64,000 nucleotides of DNA from Rhizobium vallis (GCF_003985155.1 NZ_ML133686.1:32001-96000); one strand, 5' to 3'; shown: positions 51,932 through 64,000, counted from the first letter of the stretch. A program made the numbers and translations. Notes: generated by a model not told the origin, from the letters alone.

Positions 51932-53719
51932 TCAGTTTGAATCGGAGGCCGAGTGCCTCTGCAGATTGTTGAGGCGAGCGTAAAGACCGTCGCTCACCTT
52001 CGCAAGCGTCTCGTGATTGCCTTCCTCGACGACCCGGCCCTGCTGCATGACGACGATCTTGTCGGCACGCACCACTGTTGAAAGCCGGTGGGCGATGACG
52101 ACGACCGTGCGTCCGGTCATCGCCTCGTCGAGCGCCTTCTGCACGGCGGCTTCGGATTCGGTGTCGAGGGCGGAGGTCGCCTCGTCGAGCAGCAGGATCG
52201 GCGCGTTGCGCACCAAGGCGCGCGCGATCGACAGCCGCTGGCGCTGACCACCCGAAAGTGTCACGCCGTTTTCGCCGACTGGTGTCTCGTAACCCTGCGG
52301 CTGCGCTGAGATGAAATCATGCGCATAGGCAAGCCGGGCCGCCTCTTCCACTTCGGCATCGGTCGCCTCCGGCCGGCCGTAGCGGATATTGTCGCGGATC
52401 GTGCCTTCGAACAAATAGGGCTGCTGCGAGACATAGGCGAGCTGCTGGCGCAGCGACTTCTTGGTGATGTGGGCGATATCCTGCCCGTCGATCAGGATTT
52501 CGCCTTCGCGCGGATCGTAGAAGCGCGGAATGAGGCTGATGACCGTGGATTTGCCCGCACCCGAGGGGCCGACCAGCGCCGTAGTCGCCCCGCCCTCGGC
52601 GACGAAGTTGACACCGCTCAAGACGCTCTCATTGCCGTAGCCGAAGGAAACGTTGCGGAATTCGATCCGCGCCTGCGTCACCGTCAGCGGCTGAGCATCC
52701 GGCAGGTCGCGCTGGCGGGGCTCCATGTCGAGCAGTTCGTAGATCATCCGGGCATTGACGACGGCGCGCTCCATCTGCACCTGCAGGCGGGCAAGGCGGC
52801 GGGCCGGATCATAGGCAAGCAGCAGCGCGGTGACGAAGGAGAAGAAGGCGCCCGGCGGCACATTGTAATAGATCGAACGGTAGGCGGCATAAGCGAGCAC
52901 GCTGGCGACGGCAAAGCCCGCGAAACTCTCCGTCAGCGGAGAAGTCCGTTCGGAAAGCCGGGCAATCCGGTTCGCGCGGCTTTCGGCCGCCTTGATGAGC
53001 CTGTTGACCTTGCGCTCAAGCTCCTCTTCCATCGTGAAGGCTTTCACGATGGCAATGCCCTGGATCGTCTCCTGCATGGCGCCGAGCACGTGGCTGTTCA
53101 GATGCACGGCCTCGCGGGTTGCCGAGCGCAGCCGCTTGGAAACGTAACGTAGCGCATAGAGCAGCGGTGGGGCCATGATGAATACGGCAAGGCTGAGCAG
53201 CGGATCCTGAAGGATCATCACGCCGAGCAGTGAAATGAAGGTCAGGAGATCGCGCACCGTCGAGGTGATCGTCAGGTTGAGCACGTCGCGGATGCCGCTG
53301 ACGTTCTGGCTCACCTGCGCGGCGATCTGGGCCGAGCGCGCCTCGTTGAAGAAGCCGACGGAAAGCGTCATGAGATGCGCATAGAGGCGGCGCTGATATC
53401 GGGCGACGATGTCGTTGCCGACCCGGGAAAGCGCCACTGCTTGACCGTAGCCTGCAAAACCGCGCAGCACGAAGGCGATGAAGATCGAAAGACAGATGAT
53501 CCAGACGACGTCGGCACGCCGGTTGGCGAAAGCCTCGTCGATGATCGACCGCATGATCCAGGCCGTGAACGCCGTCGAAAGCGCCACTATCACGAGGCAG
53601 ACGATCGCGAAGACATAGCCCCAGAGATGATCGCGGCCGTTTTCAGCGATGATGCGCTTCAGGATGCCGGTTACGGTGTCGCTGCTGACGCTCTGCTTTT
53701 TGCTTTCCGCGGCTTCCAA
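51932..53719 (-). CDS. MsbA-like ABC exporter (fused membrane and ATPase)
   Basis: A 595-residue half-transporter. Six membrane helices over about 30-320 ([20 protein letters not shown] first), then the ATPase with Walker [21 protein letters not shown], signature [20 protein letters not shown], Walker [17 protein letters not shown]. The sequence is closest to lipid A flippase/MsbA-type exporters, but the substrate is not certain. No ATG is present at the start; TTG at 53719 with AGGA upstream is the most likely initiator. It lies 19 bases upstream of dapB. Confidence 0.9.
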   Translation of the reverse strand: MEAAESKKQSVSSDTVTGILKRIIAENGRDHLWGYVFAIVCLVIVALSTAFTAWIMRSIIDEAFANRRADVVWIICLSIFIAFVLRGFAGYGQAVALSRVGNDIVARYQRRLYAHLMTLSVGFFNEARSAQIAAQVSQNVSGIRDVLNLTITSTVRDLLTFISLLGVMILQDPLLSLAVFIMAPPLLYALRYVSKRLRSATREAVHLNSHVLGAMQETIQGIAIVKAFTMEEELERKVNRLIKAAESRANRIARLSERTSPLTESFAGFAVASVLAYAAYRSIYYNVPPGAFFSFVTALLLAYDPARRLARLQVQMERAVVNARMIYELLDMEPRQRDLPDAQPLTVTQARIEFRNVSFGYGNESVLSGVNFVAEGGATTALVGPSGAGKSTVISLIPRFYDPREGEILIDGQDIAHITKKSLRQQLAYVSQQPYLFEGTIRDNIRYGRPEATDAEVEEAARLAYAHDFISAQPQGYETPVGENGVTLSGGQRQRLSIARALVRNAPILLLDEATSALDTESEAAVQKALDEAMTGRTVVVIAHRLSTVVRADKIVVMQQGRVVEEGNHETLAKVSDGLYARLNNLQRHSASDSN

Positions 53720-53811
53720 AAATAGAGTTTCCTGTCTCGGACCAAGCGCGCCGCAAGGGCGACGCGCGCTTTTGCGGGCTCTATAAAGAGTTGGGGCCGG
53801 TTTGGCTAGGC

Positions 53812-54837
53812 TTAGCGCCGCCAGCGCCGACCTTCCGTCGATACGCCGAAATTCCCCGGCATGCGCGCATAAGAGGAAAGCCCTGCAAGGGCTGCCAACG
53901 GATGCGTCACGACGTAGGTCGGGATGGTGCGAAGCAGTGCGGTATGCGGCGCCTTGTCCTCGAAGGCCAAACGGAATTCCGGCTTCTTCAGCGCCGGAAT
54001 GATCTTCTGCGAGATGCCGCCGGAGAGATAGACGCCGCCGCGCGCCATGAACACCATCGCCATGTCGCCGGCAACACGGCCGAGATAGGTGGCAAACAGC
54101 GAGACGGTTTCGACGGCCGCCTTGTCGCTGCCGGCAAGCGCATGCGAGGTGATGTCGGCCGGATCCTTCATCGTCGGCTGGATGCCGTCGACGACGCAGA
54201 TGGCATGGTAAAGGTTGACGAGGCCGCGACCGCAGAGGATCTGCTCGGCCGAGACGCGGCCTTCGATCGTCTCGATATGCGGGAAGATGTCATAGTCGCG
54301 CTTGCTGCGCGGCCCGAGATCGATATGGCCGCCTTCGCCGGGAACCGGAATCCAGCTGTGCTGGGCATGCACGAGCCCGCCCACTCCGAGGCCGGTGCCG
54401 GGTCCGAGCACGACGCGGGAAGCGATCATGTCGCCGGTGGCGTTGCCGATGCGTTCGCGGTTTTCATCCGAAAGGGCGGCGATCGCCAGCGCCTGCGCCT
54501 CGAAATCATTGACGACGAGCACGTCCTCGATGCCCAGGCCTTCGATCATCGTCTTCGGCCGCACCACCCAATCGCAATTGGTGAGCGGGATCTCGTCGTC
54601 GTTGATCGGACCGGCGACGGCAAGGATCGCCGAGCGCGGCTGCACCGCTGTTTTGTCGAGCACGCCCTTTTGGATCGCTTCGTCGATCGTTTCGAAATCC
54701 GCCGTGCGCACGTTCGGAAACTGCTTCGGCTCGGCATAGGCATCGGACAGGATGGAAAAGCGGGCATTGGTGCCGCCGATATCGCCGATCAGGATCGGGA
54801 AGGGCAGCGGAGCGGAGCTGTGGTTGGGTTTTGGCAT
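53812..54837 (-). CDS. glk: Glucokinase
   Basis: Phosphorylates glucose to glucose 6-phosphate. A 341-residue glucokinase of the E. coli Glk family, not ROK: phosphate loop [25 protein letters not shown]-type block [17 protein letters not shown], catalytic region [20 protein letters not shown], adenosine loop [20 protein letters not shown] and [20 protein letters not shown]. It follows mgsA after 17 bases, joining two genes that feed and bypass glycolysis. Confidence 0.95.
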   Translation of the reverse strand: MPKPNHSSAPLPFPILIGDIGGTNARFSILSDAYAEPKQFPNVRTADFETIDEAIQKGVLDKTAVQPRSAILAVAGPINDDEIPLTNCDWVVRPKTMIEGLGIEDVLVVNDFEAQALAIAALSDENRERIGNATGDMIASRVVLGPGTGLGVGGLVHAQHSWIPVPGEGGHIDLGPRSKRDYDIFPHIETIEGRVSAEQILCGRGLVNLYHAICVVDGIQPTMKDPADITSHALAGSDKAAVETVSLFATYLGRVAGDMAMVFMARGGVYLSGGISQKIIPALKKPEFRLAFEDKAPHTALLRTIPTYVVTHPLAALAGLSSYARMPGNFGVSTEGRRWRR

Positions 54838-54854
54838 GGCCGGTTCCGTGCTGA

Positions 54855-55235
54855 TCAGGCTTCGAGTGTGGGAAGGAGCTTTATAGCGGTCGCGTGGTTG
54901 AGCGCCATCGGAATGTCGTAAACGATCGCCAGCCGCATCAGCGCCTTCACGTCGACATCATGCGGCATCGGGGTCAGCGGGTCGACGAAGAAAATCAGGG
55001 CGTCGACCTCGCCGGTCGAGATCAGCGCACCGATCTGCTGGTCGCCGCCGAGCGGCCCGCTTTTCAGCCTGGTGACGTCGAGATCGGGGGCGGCGTCGAG
55101 CACGCGCCCGCCTGTTGTGCCGGTGGCGACGATCTTCCAGCGGGAGAGAATGTCCCTGTTGGCGCGGGCGAATTCCGCCATATCGTCTTTTTTCTGGTCA
55201 TGCGCAATCAATGCAAGGCATTTGCCGCTGGCCAT
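54855..55235 (-). CDS. mgsA: Methylglyoxal synthase
   Basis: Turns dihydroxyacetone phosphate into methylglyoxal and phosphate, an overflow valve for sugar phosphates. A 126-residue enzyme: [18 protein letters not shown] at the start, phosphate site [12 protein letters not shown], then [20 protein letters not shown] and [20 protein letters not shown] with catalytic Asp residues. Upstream of glk and likely co-transcribed. Confidence 0.95.
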   Translation of the reverse strand: MASGKCLALIAHDQKKDDMAEFARANRDILSRWKIVATGTTGGRVLDAAPDLDVTRLKSGPLGGDQQIGALISTGEVDALIFFVDPLTPMPHDVDVKALMRLAIVYDIPMALNHATAIKLLPTLEA

Positions 55236-55327
55236 GAACCCAATCTCCGCCCCAACAATTCAATCGATTTGACCGCTTCTATACCAAGAATTTGCGATTT
55301 GAAAGACAGCGCAATCCGAGGCCTCGG

Positions 55328-56404
55328 TCACTGTATCGCCGGCTTGTCGTTCGGAACCGGGCCGAGATTGGGCAGCGCCCCCTCGGCATCGGCGGCAGGC
55401 TCCGCGGCCGGAGCGGCGGTGAACGCGCTTGCGGCGGAAGCCCCGCCATAGGTGGCGGCCTGCATCGAGGCGACGGGAGCGGCATCGAGCACGGCGGCGC
55501 AGGCCTTCGGCAGGTCGGAGACCATCATCTCCCGCGGCGGCTTCGGCGGCTTGGCGCCGGGTTTGGGCGGTTTCGGCGGTGCCCAGGGCGCCGGCGTGAA
55601 CCACCAGGCGAGTGACTTGTCGCAACCGTCGCCGGCGGCAACCGGGGCCTGCGGCGTGCATCCCGCGGCACCCGGCGGGCACTTGATGCGGATGTGAAAG
55701 TGCGAGTCATGACCGTATTCCGGCCGGAGCTTGCCGAGATTGGTGCGGTCGCCCGTCCAGGTGTCGCACATCTTCTTCTTGATCGCCGGATTGACGAAAA
55801 TGCGCTCCACCTCGGGATAACTTGCCGCCAGCATCAACAGCCGTGCCCGCGATTGCGTCCAGACCTTGGGATCGACGGTCAGGAATTTGTCCTTCTGCAA
55901 CATGGTGGTGAAGGGCAGATCCTCACGCTCCTCAGCCGTCATGCGGCGCGCGGGCATCGGCGTGAACCAGACGTCGGCGTCGAGGCCGATCTGATGCGAG
56001 GCGTGACCATTGAACATCGGCCCGCCGCGCGGCTGCGCGATGTCGCCGACGAGAATGCCAGGCCAGCCGGCATATTTGGCCCCGTCCTTCGAAAGACGTT
56101 CGAGCAGCGCGATCATCGCCGGATTGCCCCAGCGGCGATTGCGCGAAAGCCGCATCGCCTCCCAGGTCGGCCCATCGGTCGGCAGCGCCACCGCGCCGGT
56201 CATGCAGCCCTTTGCGTAAAAACCGATCGGCTGCGCCGATCCCTGCGTCGGCAGGCTGACGGCGCCGAACTGCCCCTTGGCGCTGCCCGGGCTCGGCGTC
56301 TTCTGCTCGGCGCCGACGTCGCCGGCGGCGAGGCTCGCGCCGATTGCGCCCGCGAGCGTCAGTTTGCCGAATGTCCTGAAAGCCTGAGCGAAGCCGAAAG
56401 CCAT
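55328..56404 (-). CDS. mepA: Penicillin-insensitive murein endopeptidase
   Basis: Cleaves D-Ala-meso-DAP cross-links in peptidoglycan. A 358-residue periplasmic enzyme, longer than E. coli MepA (274). Signal peptide to about residue 28; M74/LAS-type zinc motifs in FNGHASHQIGLDADVWFTPM (His, Asp) and GHDSHFHIRIKCPPG (His-x-His). A Pro/Lys-rich and Ala-rich tail of about 90 residues is extra and may be disordered. It starts the minus-strand set running to gpmA, 92 bases before mgsA. Confidence 0.93.
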   Translation of the reverse strand: MAFGFAQAFRTFGKLTLAGAIGASLAAGDVGAEQKTPSPGSAKGQFGAVSLPTQGSAQPIGFYAKGCMTGAVALPTDGPTWEAMRLSRNRRWGNPAMIALLERLSKDGAKYAGWPGILVGDIAQPRGGPMFNGHASHQIGLDADVWFTPMPARRMTAEEREDLPFTTMLQKDKFLTVDPKVWTQSRARLLMLAASYPEVERIFVNPAIKKKMCDTWTGDRTNLGKLRPEYGHDSHFHIRIKCPPGAAGCTPQAPVAAGDGCDKSLAWWFTPAPWAPPKPPKPGAKPPKPPREMMVSDLPKACAAVLDAAPVASMQAATYGGASAASAFTAAPAAEPAADAEGALPNLGPVPNDKPAIQ

Positions 56405-56659
56405 GCTATTTCCTTGAACCGCTGCCGAAGTGATTTGCGTTCGAATCTATCGTGAAAAGCGATTTTGGTGAATCGATGATTTGGCCGGCGGGCATTGGGG
56501 CAGCCGGTGACGGATCGCCTAGCGGCTCAAGCATTGGCAACATCTGGGCATAAGCCGACGGTCAAAACTTTGCGAGCCTGGCAAAAACCCTACTCTCTCC
56601 TGTTTTTCGCCAGTATTTCTCGTATTGTCGAATCCATCAAAAATCAGGGGAAAGTGTGA

Positions 56660-58492
56660 ATGCCGGTTGTATGGTCGAAAATATGTCTGTTTCTGTCGCT
56701 TGCGGGTGCTTTGGTGCCGCTGACGGCACTGGCTGAGGAGAAGCCGTTTCAGATCGGAAGCTCGGTCATCAGCGAGATGAAGTACAAGCCGGGTTTCGCT
56801 CATTTCGACTATGTCAATCCTGATGCCCCAAAGGGCGGAGATCTGCGCCTCTCCGCCAGCGGCGCCTTCGATACCTTCAACCCGCTGCTTGCCAAAGGCC
56901 AGGCGGCGGCGGGCTTGGCGCTCGTCTACGATACATTGATGAAGCCGGCCGATGACGAGCTCCTTGTCTCTTACGGCCTGCTTGCTGAAGGGCTGTCCTA
57001 TCCGGATGACGTCTCAAGCGCGACCTTTCGACTGCGCCAGGAAGCGAAATGGGCGGATGGTCAACCGGTAACGCCTGAGGATGTCATCTTCAGTCTGGAT
57101 AAGGCCAAGGAACTCAATCCGCTCAACGCGAACTATTATCGCCATGTAGTGAAGGCCGAAAAGACCGGCGATCGTGACGTCACCTTCACCTTCGACGAGA
57201 AGAATAACCGCGAGCTTCCGAATATTCTCGGTCAATTGGTGGTCGTGCCGAAACATTGGTGGGAGGGGCAGGGACCAGACGGTAAGCCCCGCGATATCTC
57301 GAAGACGACGCTTGAGCCCGTGATGGGGTCGGGACCGTATAAGATTGCATCCTTCGCGCCCGGCGCGACGATCCGTTATGAACTGCGGGACGATTATTGG
57401 GGCAAGAACCTCAACTTGAATGTCGGCCAGAACAATTTTCGCAATGTCACCTACACCTATTTCGGCGACAGGGACGTTGAGTTCGAAGCCTTTCGCGCCG
57501 GTAATAGTGACTACTGGCAGGAGACAACGGCCGCCCGCTGGGCGACGGGATATGATTTCCCTGCGGTGAAGGAAGGACGCATCAAGAAGGAAGAAGTTAC
57601 AAATCCGTTGCGCGCCACCGGTATCATGCAGGCTCTCGTGCCCAATATGCGGCGCGACCTCTTTAAGGACGAGCGGGTCCGCGAGGCACTGAACTACGGT
57701 TTGGACTTCGAGGAATTGAATCGCACGGTTGCCTTCAACAGCTACAAGCGCATCGACAGCTACTTCTGGAACACTGAGCTCGCTTCTTCCGGCCTGCCGC
57801 AGGGGCGTGAGCTGGAAATACTGCAGGGCATGAAGGACAAAGTTCCGCCCGAAGTCTTCACGACGCCCTATACCAATCCTGTCGGCGGCGACCCGCAAAA
57901 AAGCCGCGACAACCTCCGCAAGGCGATTGCCCTGTTGAAGGAAGCCGGCTGGGACCTCAAGGGCAATCGCATGGTCAATACCAAGACCGGCCAGCCGATG
58001 AGTTTCGAGATCCTGCTGTCGAGCCCCATACTGGAGCGCTGGGCGGTGCCCTATGCCAATAATCTCAAGAAAATCGGCATCGATGCGCGCGTGCGGACAG
58101 TCGATGCCTCGCAAAGCGTCAACCGCGAACGCAGCTTCGACTACGATATGATCTGGAATGTCTGGGCGGAAACCATGAATCCGGGCAACGAACAAGCTGA
58201 TTATTGGGGGTCCGGTTCGGTCAACCAGCAGGGTTCACGGAACTATGCCGGTATTGCCAACCCAGCCGTTGACGAGCTCATTCGCATGATCATCTTCGCG
58301 CCTAACCGAGATGAACAGGTTGCAGCGATCAAGGCGATGGATCGGGTATTGCTCGCAAACCACTACGTCATTCCGCTGTTCTACCGCGATACTTACAACA
58401 TTGCCTATTGGAACACGATCACGCATCCGGCGGAGTTTCCGGCCTATAGCCTGGGCTTCCCCGAAGCATGGTGGTCCACCTCGGCAAAATGA
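56660..58492 (+). CDS. Periplasmic peptide-binding protein, YejA type
   Basis: A 610-residue SBP_bac_5 protein. Signal peptide (CLFLSLAGALVPLTALAEE); the family-typical opening FAHFDYVNPDAPKGGDLRLS; ATFRLRQEAKWADGQPVTPE; and the C-terminal LFYRDTYNIAYWNTITHPAE. YejA-type proteins capture oligopeptides or peptide-nucleotides such as microcin C. The start has AGGGGAAAG upstream. First gene of a yejABEF-like operon with the permeases and ATPase downstream. Confidence 0.92.
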   Translation: MPVVWSKICLFLSLAGALVPLTALAEEKPFQIGSSVISEMKYKPGFAHFDYVNPDAPKGGDLRLSASGAFDTFNPLLAKGQAAAGLALVYDTLMKPADDELLVSYGLLAEGLSYPDDVSSATFRLRQEAKWADGQPVTPEDVIFSLDKAKELNPLNANYYRHVVKAEKTGDRDVTFTFDEKNNRELPNILGQLVVVPKHWWEGQGPDGKPRDISKTTLEPVMGSGPYKIASFAPGATIRYELRDDYWGKNLNLNVGQNNFRNVTYTYFGDRDVEFEAFRAGNSDYWQETTAARWATGYDFPAVKEGRIKKEEVTNPLRATGIMQALVPNMRRDLFKDERVREALNYGLDFEELNRTVAFNSYKRIDSYFWNTELASSGLPQGRELEILQGMKDKVPPEVFTTPYTNPVGGDPQKSRDNLRKAIALLKEAGWDLKGNRMVNTKTGQPMSFEILLSSPILERWAVPYANNLKKIGIDARVRTVDASQSVNRERSFDYDMIWNVWAETMNPGNEQADYWGSGSVNQQGSRNYAGIANPAVDELIRMIIFAPNRDEQVAAIKAMDRVLLANHYVIPLFYRDTYNIAYWNTITHPAEFPAYSLGFPEAWWSTSAK

Positions 58493-58642
58493 GCGGGCTT
58501 GCATTGCAGGGGGCCTGGGCTCCAAATGGCACGAGCGAATCACGACAAGCCGGCAGGGCCGGCAAGGGAAGGCTGGCGGATTGAGCGGCATTGGACTGGA
58601 CGGCAGGCAGACAAGAAGAACATTTCCGGAGGCTGAAGGCTG

Positions 58643-59731
58643 ATGGGCGCTTATGTCATTCGCCGCCTGCTTCTGATGATTCCGACCATCGTCGGCATCA
58701 TGGCGATTTCCTTCATCGTCATTCAATTCGCGCCCGGCGGCCCCGTCGAGCAGGTGATCGCCCAATTGACCGGCCAGGCCGATAGCGCCGACCAGCGCCT
58801 GTCCGGCGGCGGCGACCTCTTAGGGGGTGGTGGCAGTGACGAAGGCTCCAAATATCGCGGCGCCCAGGGGCTCGATCCGGAGCTGATCGCCAAGCTCGAA
58901 AAGCAGTTTGGCTTCGACAAGCCGCCGCTGACGCGTTTTGGCGAGATGATGTGGAATTATAGCCGCTTTGATTTCGGCGAAAGCTTCTTCCGCAACACCT
59001 CGGTGCTCGATCTCATCAAGGAAAAGCTGCCGGTATCGATCTCGCTCGGCATCTGGATCCTGATTTTCTCCTACGCCATCTCCATTCCGCTCGGCATCCG
59101 CAAGGCGGTCAAGGACGGATCGACCTTCGACGTCTGGACCTCGGGCGTCATCGTCGTCGGTTACGCCGTGCCGAGCTTCCTCTTCGGCATCCTGCTGATC
59201 GTACTTTTCGCCGGCGGCTCCTTCTACGACTGGTTTCCGTTGCGCGGTCTCATCTCCGACAATTTCGACCAGCTGGCCTGGTGGCAGAAGCCGCTCGATT
59301 ATTTCTGGCACCTGACCTTGCCGCTGATTTCGCTTTCTCTTGCAGCCTTCGCCACCACGACACTGCTCACCAAGAACTCCTTCATCGAGGAGATCAAGAA
59401 GCAATATGTGGTCACAGCCCGCGCCAAGGGCCTGAATGAGCGGCAGGTGCTCTACGGCCATGTCTTCCGCAACGCCATGCTGATCATCATCGCCGGTTTC
59501 CCCGGCGCCTTCATTTCCGCTTTCTTCACCGGGTCGCTGTTGATCGAGAACATCTTCTCGCTGGATGGCCTCGGCCGCCTCGGCTATCTCTCGGTCGTCA
59601 ACCGGGATTACCCGATCGTTTTCGCCACGCTCTACATCTTCTCGCTGCTCGGTCTCTTTGTCAGCCTGGTATCCGACCTGATCTATACCTGGATCGATCC
59701 GCGCATCGATTTCGAGCGGAGGGATGTCTGA
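58643..59731 (+). CDS. Peptide ABC transporter permease, YejB type
   Basis: A 362-residue permease. First helix [20 protein letters not shown]; a Gly/Ser-rich periplasmic loop at about 50-75 ([16 protein letters not shown]) typical of YejB; core helices; coupling loop near [20 protein letters not shown]. The ATG at 58643 has GGAGG 10 bases before it. The stop TGA and the next gene ATG share one base at 59731. Confidence 0.94.
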   Translation: MGAYVIRRLLLMIPTIVGIMAISFIVIQFAPGGPVEQVIAQLTGQADSADQRLSGGGDLLGGGGSDEGSKYRGAQGLDPELIAKLEKQFGFDKPPLTRFGEMMWNYSRFDFGESFFRNTSVLDLIKEKLPVSISLGIWILIFSYAISIPLGIRKAVKDGSTFDVWTSGVIVVGYAVPSFLFGILLIVLFAGGSFYDWFPLRGLISDNFDQLAWWQKPLDYFWHLTLPLISLSLAAFATTTLLTKNSFIEEIKKQYVVTARAKGLNERQVLYGHVFRNAMLIIIAGFPGAFISAFFTGSLLIENIFSLDGLGRLGYLSVVNRDYPIVFATLYIFSLLGLFVSLVSDLIYTWIDPRIDFERRDV

Positions 59732-60875
59732 TGGACGCCGCCGCAAAGCCTGCTCTCACGACTCCCGTCAAGCCGCCGCGTAAGGGCCTGCTCTCGCCGA
59801 CCAACATCCGCCGCTGGCAGAATTTCCGGGCGAATGGCCGCGGTTACTGGTCGCTGTGGCTGTTCCTGCTGCTCTTCGTCCTCAGCCTGTTTGCCGAATT
59901 TATTGCCAACGACCGGCCGATCGTCGCCTCCTACAAGGGCGAGATCCTGTTTCCGGTGCTGATCGATTATCCGGAAGAGAAGTTCGGTGGCTTCCTCGCC
60001 GAAACCGACTACCGTTCCTCGGTGATATCGGACGAGATCAATGCCAATGGCTGGATGATCTGGCCGCCGATCCGTTATTCCTACCGCTCGGTCAATTCCA
60101 ACATTCCGCATTCAGCACCCACTGCCCCCTTCTGGCTGATGACGAAGGAGGAGCGCTGCTCCGGTTATCCGCAAGGGGTGAACGATCCCGGCTGCACCCT
60201 CGGCAATCTCAACTGGCTCGGCACCGATGATCAGGCCCGCGACGTGCTGGCGCGCGTCATCTATGGCTTCCGCATATCCGTGCTTTTCGGCCTGGCGCTG
60301 ACCATCTGCTCGGCGATCATCGGAGTGACGGCGGGCGCCGTTCAGGGCTATTTCGGCGGCTGGACCGACCTGCTGCTGCAGCGCTTCATCGAGATCTGGT
60401 CGTCGATGCCGGTGCTTTATATCCTGCTCATCATCGCCGCCATTCTGCCGCCCGGCTTCTTCGTGCTGCTCGGCATCATGCTGCTCTTTTCCTGGGTCGG
60501 CTTCGTCGGCATCGTGCGCGCCGAATTCCTGCGCGCCCGCAATTTCGAATATGTCCGCGCCGCCCGCGCGCTCGGGGTCAACAACCGCACCATCATGTGG
60601 CGCCACCTGCTGCCGAACGCCATGGTCGCGACGCTGACCTTTCTGCCCTTCATCCTGTCCGGCTCGATCACGACGCTGACCTCGCTCGATTTCCTCGGCT
60701 TCGGCATGCCGCCAGGTTCCCCTTCGCTCGGCGAGATGATCGCCCAGGGCAAGACCAACCTGCAGGCGCCCTGGCTGGGGCTGACGGCCTTCTTCGCCAT
60801 GTCGATCATGCTGTCCCTGCTGATTTTCGTGGGCGAAGCCGTGCGCGATGCCTTCGATCCGAGGAAGACGTTTCA

Positions 60876-60879
<4 letters not shown>
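59731..60879 (+). CDS. Peptide ABC transporter permease, YejE type
   Basis: A 382-residue permease. An N-terminal cytoplasmic stretch, one helix (SLWLFLLLFVLSLFAEFIAN), a long periplasmic insert (about 55-160) characteristic of YejE with FGGFLAETDYRSSVISDEIN, then the GTDDQARDVLARVIYGFRIS block and core helices. Coupling loop VRAARALGVNNRTIMWRHLL. Overlaps the ATPase gene by four bases (ATGA). Confidence 0.94.
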
Positions 60880-62513
<1,634 letters not shown>

Positions 62514-62521
62514 AGAAGATC

Positions 62522-63481
62522 ATGTCCGCACGTCCTCCCATTCTCGTCGATATCAAGTTCAATCCCGAAGGCGTCGCCCGCGTGCTGAAGACGGCCTTTG
62601 CCGATCGCGGCAGCATCAATCTCGCCGATCCCGCAAACCGGGCGCGTGATCTTGGTGATGCCGAATATGCGCTTCTCTGGAAACCGGATGCCGATCTCTT
62701 CCAGCGGGCGCCGAACCTTAAGGCGATCTTTTCCGGCGGCGCCGGCGTCGACCATATCATCGGCATGGCCGGCCTGCCCGAGATCCCGATCGTCCGCTTC
62801 GTCGATCGCAGCCTGACGACCCGCATGAGCGAATGGGTGGTCATGCAATGCTTAATGCATCTGCGCGCGCAATACGCCCATGATAACAGCCAGCGGCAGC
62901 GCCAATGGGCAAAGCTCGATGCACCGGAGGCGGCGGAGGTCACAGTCGGCGTCATGGGCCTCGGCATTCTCGGTCAGGATGCGGTCGCCAAGCTGAAAGT
63001 GATGGGTTTCAACGTCATCGGCTGGTCGCGCACCCGCAAAGAGATCGACGGCGTCGAAACCTTCGATGCGAGCGAACTCGACAGCTTCCTGGCAAGAACC
63101 GATATCCTTATCGGCCTGCTGCCTCTGACGCCGGAGACGACGGGTTTTTATGATAGCAGGCTATTCAAAAAGCTCCGCCACAATGGCGCGCTCGGGCGAC
63201 CGGTCTTCATCAATGCCGGCCGCGGCAAGAGCCAGGTCGAGGCCGATATCGTTTCCGCGATCCGTGACGGCACCCTCGGCGGCGCTTCCCTCGATGTTTT
63301 CGAAGCGGAGCCACTTGCAGCGGATAATCCTTTGTGGGAACTGCAGAACGTCTTCATCACGCCGCACGATGCGGCTGTCTCGGAAGAAAATGCACTGTTC
63401 CGTCACGTCGAGGCGCAGATTGCCCGTTTCGAGCGCGGCGAGCCGCTGCAATTCGTGGTCGACCGCGCCGTCGGCTATTGA
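62522..63481 (+). CDS. Glyoxylate/hydroxypyruvate reductase, GhrA type
   Basis: A 319-residue member of the D-2-hydroxyacid dehydrogenases in the GhrA branch. FSGGAGVDHIIGMAGLPEIP is the substrate loop; GVMGLGILGQDAVAKLKVMG is the NADP loop; catalytic Arg in INAGRGKSQVEADI, Glu in LDVFEAEPL, His in ITPHDAAVS. It lies eight bases after the transporter ATPase gene, so it is probably read from the same message. Distinct from the glyoxylate reductase at 14236. Confidence 0.92.
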   Translation: MSARPPILVDIKFNPEGVARVLKTAFADRGSINLADPANRARDLGDAEYALLWKPDADLFQRAPNLKAIFSGGAGVDHIIGMAGLPEIPIVRFVDRSLTTRMSEWVVMQCLMHLRAQYAHDNSQRQRQWAKLDAPEAAEVTVGVMGLGILGQDAVAKLKVMGFNVIGWSRTRKEIDGVETFDASELDSFLARTDILIGLLPLTPETTGFYDSRLFKKLRHNGALGRPVFINAGRGKSQVEADIVSAIRDGTLGGASLDVFEAEPLAADNPLWELQNVFITPHDAAVSEENALFRHVEAQIARFERGEPLQFVVDRAVGY

Positions 63482-63571
63482 GCCTGCCCGGAACCTTCCC
63501 GGCGGCCGCCCGTTTCCTCTGCGGAGTTTTTGCGGTCGGATCGGCCGCCAGGACAGCGGAAGGAGACGATG

Positions 63572-63934
63572 ATGGCGCATCAGACGGAAACACGCTGGGA
63601 AAAGTCCGATGGCAAGCTTCATAAGGAAGAACAGATCTCACCGGTGAAGGCCAGACAGGGGCGGGCGGGGTATCGCATCCTCCTGGTGCTGCTTGCCGCT
63701 CTGGTGCTGGCTTTCGTGGTCTGGATACCCGTCGAGATCTGGGGCAAGCGCGAGGCAAACGAGGTGGCGCCGCAACAGCCCGGCCAGCAGCTCCAGTCGC
63801 AGCAGCCTGCTCCGGCCCCTGCACCCACCGCGCAAGACGGCAATGCAGTTCCCACGGAAACGCAGAACACGACGCCGGCCGCTCCGAATGTCGCACCCGC
63901 GACGCCAGCTCAACCTGCCGCGCCGCCTCAATAA
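63572..63934 (+). CDS. Small single-pass membrane protein with Pro/Gln-rich tail
   Basis: A 120-residue protein of unknown function. A charged N-terminal stretch (residues 1-32), one membrane helix (YRILLVLLAALVLAFVVWIP), then a low-complexity tail of Pro, Gln, Ala and Thr that should lie in the periplasm. A strong GGAAGGAG site precedes two adjacent ATG codons (63569 and 63572); spacing favours the second. Possibly co-transcribed with the reductase gene. I do not recognise a family. Confidence 0.65.
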   Translation: MAHQTETRWEKSDGKLHKEEQISPVKARQGRAGYRILLVLLAALVLAFVVWIPVEIWGKREANEVAPQQPGQQLQSQQPAPAPAPTAQDGNAVPTETQNTTPAAPNVAPATPAQPAAPPQ

Positions 63935-63955
63935 CGGTCGACAGATGACCTCTCG

Positions 63956-63994
63956 CATCCCGCCGCCGTTGAGCGGCGGGATGTTTATTGTTTT
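63956..63994 (+). terminator. Rho-independent terminator
   Basis: Eleven-base perfect stem CATCCCGCCGC / GCGGCGGGATG, loop CGTTGA, then TTTATTGTTTT. It lies 21 bases after the small membrane protein stop and ends the plus-strand block that begins with the peptide-binding protein gene. Confidence 0.88.
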
Positions 63995-64000
63995 GTCTGG

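Overview
This is a stretch of GC-rich alphaproteobacterial chromosome, almost certainly from Rhizobium (R. etli / R. leguminosarum / R. phaseoli group). The evidence is the set and order of housekeeping genes, the short SRP RNA beside dnaX, the polA-marR pair with a hairpin RNA between them, the rhizobial arrangement of the carbon-phosphorus lyase genes, and a dispersed intergenic repeat of a type I associate with Rhizobium. I see no tRNA, rRNA, insertion sequence, phage or CRISPR array. Gene density and codon style are even throughout, so this is core chromosome rather than an island.

Layout. 1-6.2 kb: the tail of an MFS exporter, an acetyltransferase, a lytic transglycosylase coupled to recR, a MOSC protein on the opposite strand, ybaB, dnaX and the SRP RNA. 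5.8-8.7 kb: HIT protein and NudC, then a YafY/WYL regulator followed by a DUF1127 protein and a VOC protein. The last two each carry the same palindrome exactly 43 bases ahead of the start codon. 8.7-14 kb: pheA, kdsB, a membrane-anchored cytochrome c (cycM), an AEC carrier, adenosine kinase and an SH3-type protein. 14-18.8 kb: a 2-hydroxyacid dehydrogenase, the coupled set recF-moeB/thiF-GNAT, an XRE regulator and a small protein. 19-27.8 kb: dnaJ, dnaK, a class A penicillin-binding protein, a second SH3 protein with an Arg/Asp tail, and an M20 dipeptidase, with intergenic regions that hold several candidate small RNAs. 28-36.9 kb: an MHYT-GGDEF-EAL protein, marR, the alpha-r7-like RNA, polA, and an FtsK-type translocase with no visible membrane domain.

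36.9-50.4 kb is the phosphonate block: phnG-H-I-J-K-L and an acetyltransferase form one heavily overlapped unit; phnC-D-E-E, a DUF1045 2H-phosphoesterase, phnM, phnN and a GrpB protein follow. phnF, a GntR repressor, is divergent from phnG. The phnG promoter can be read in detail: a PHO box covers the -35, and a perfect palindrome suited to PhnF lies just downstream of the predicted start. Uptake (PhnCDE) thus feeds the C-P lyase core (PhnGHIJK), and PhnM/PhnN and perhaps DUF1045 recycle the ribose phosphate product.

50.4-64 kb: gpmA, dapB, an MsbA-like exporter, glucokinase, methylglyoxal synthase and the MepA endopeptidase on the minus strand; then a yejABEF-type peptide importer, a GhrA-type reductase and a small membrane protein on the plus strand, closed by a strong terminator.

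No wholly new multi-gene system is evident. The most useful leads are regulatory and RNA-level: the two-copy YafY operator, two unrelated intergenic elements that share a 20-base box ahead of a terminator, a three-hairpin candidate RNA near 25.3 kb, and the phn promoter logic.
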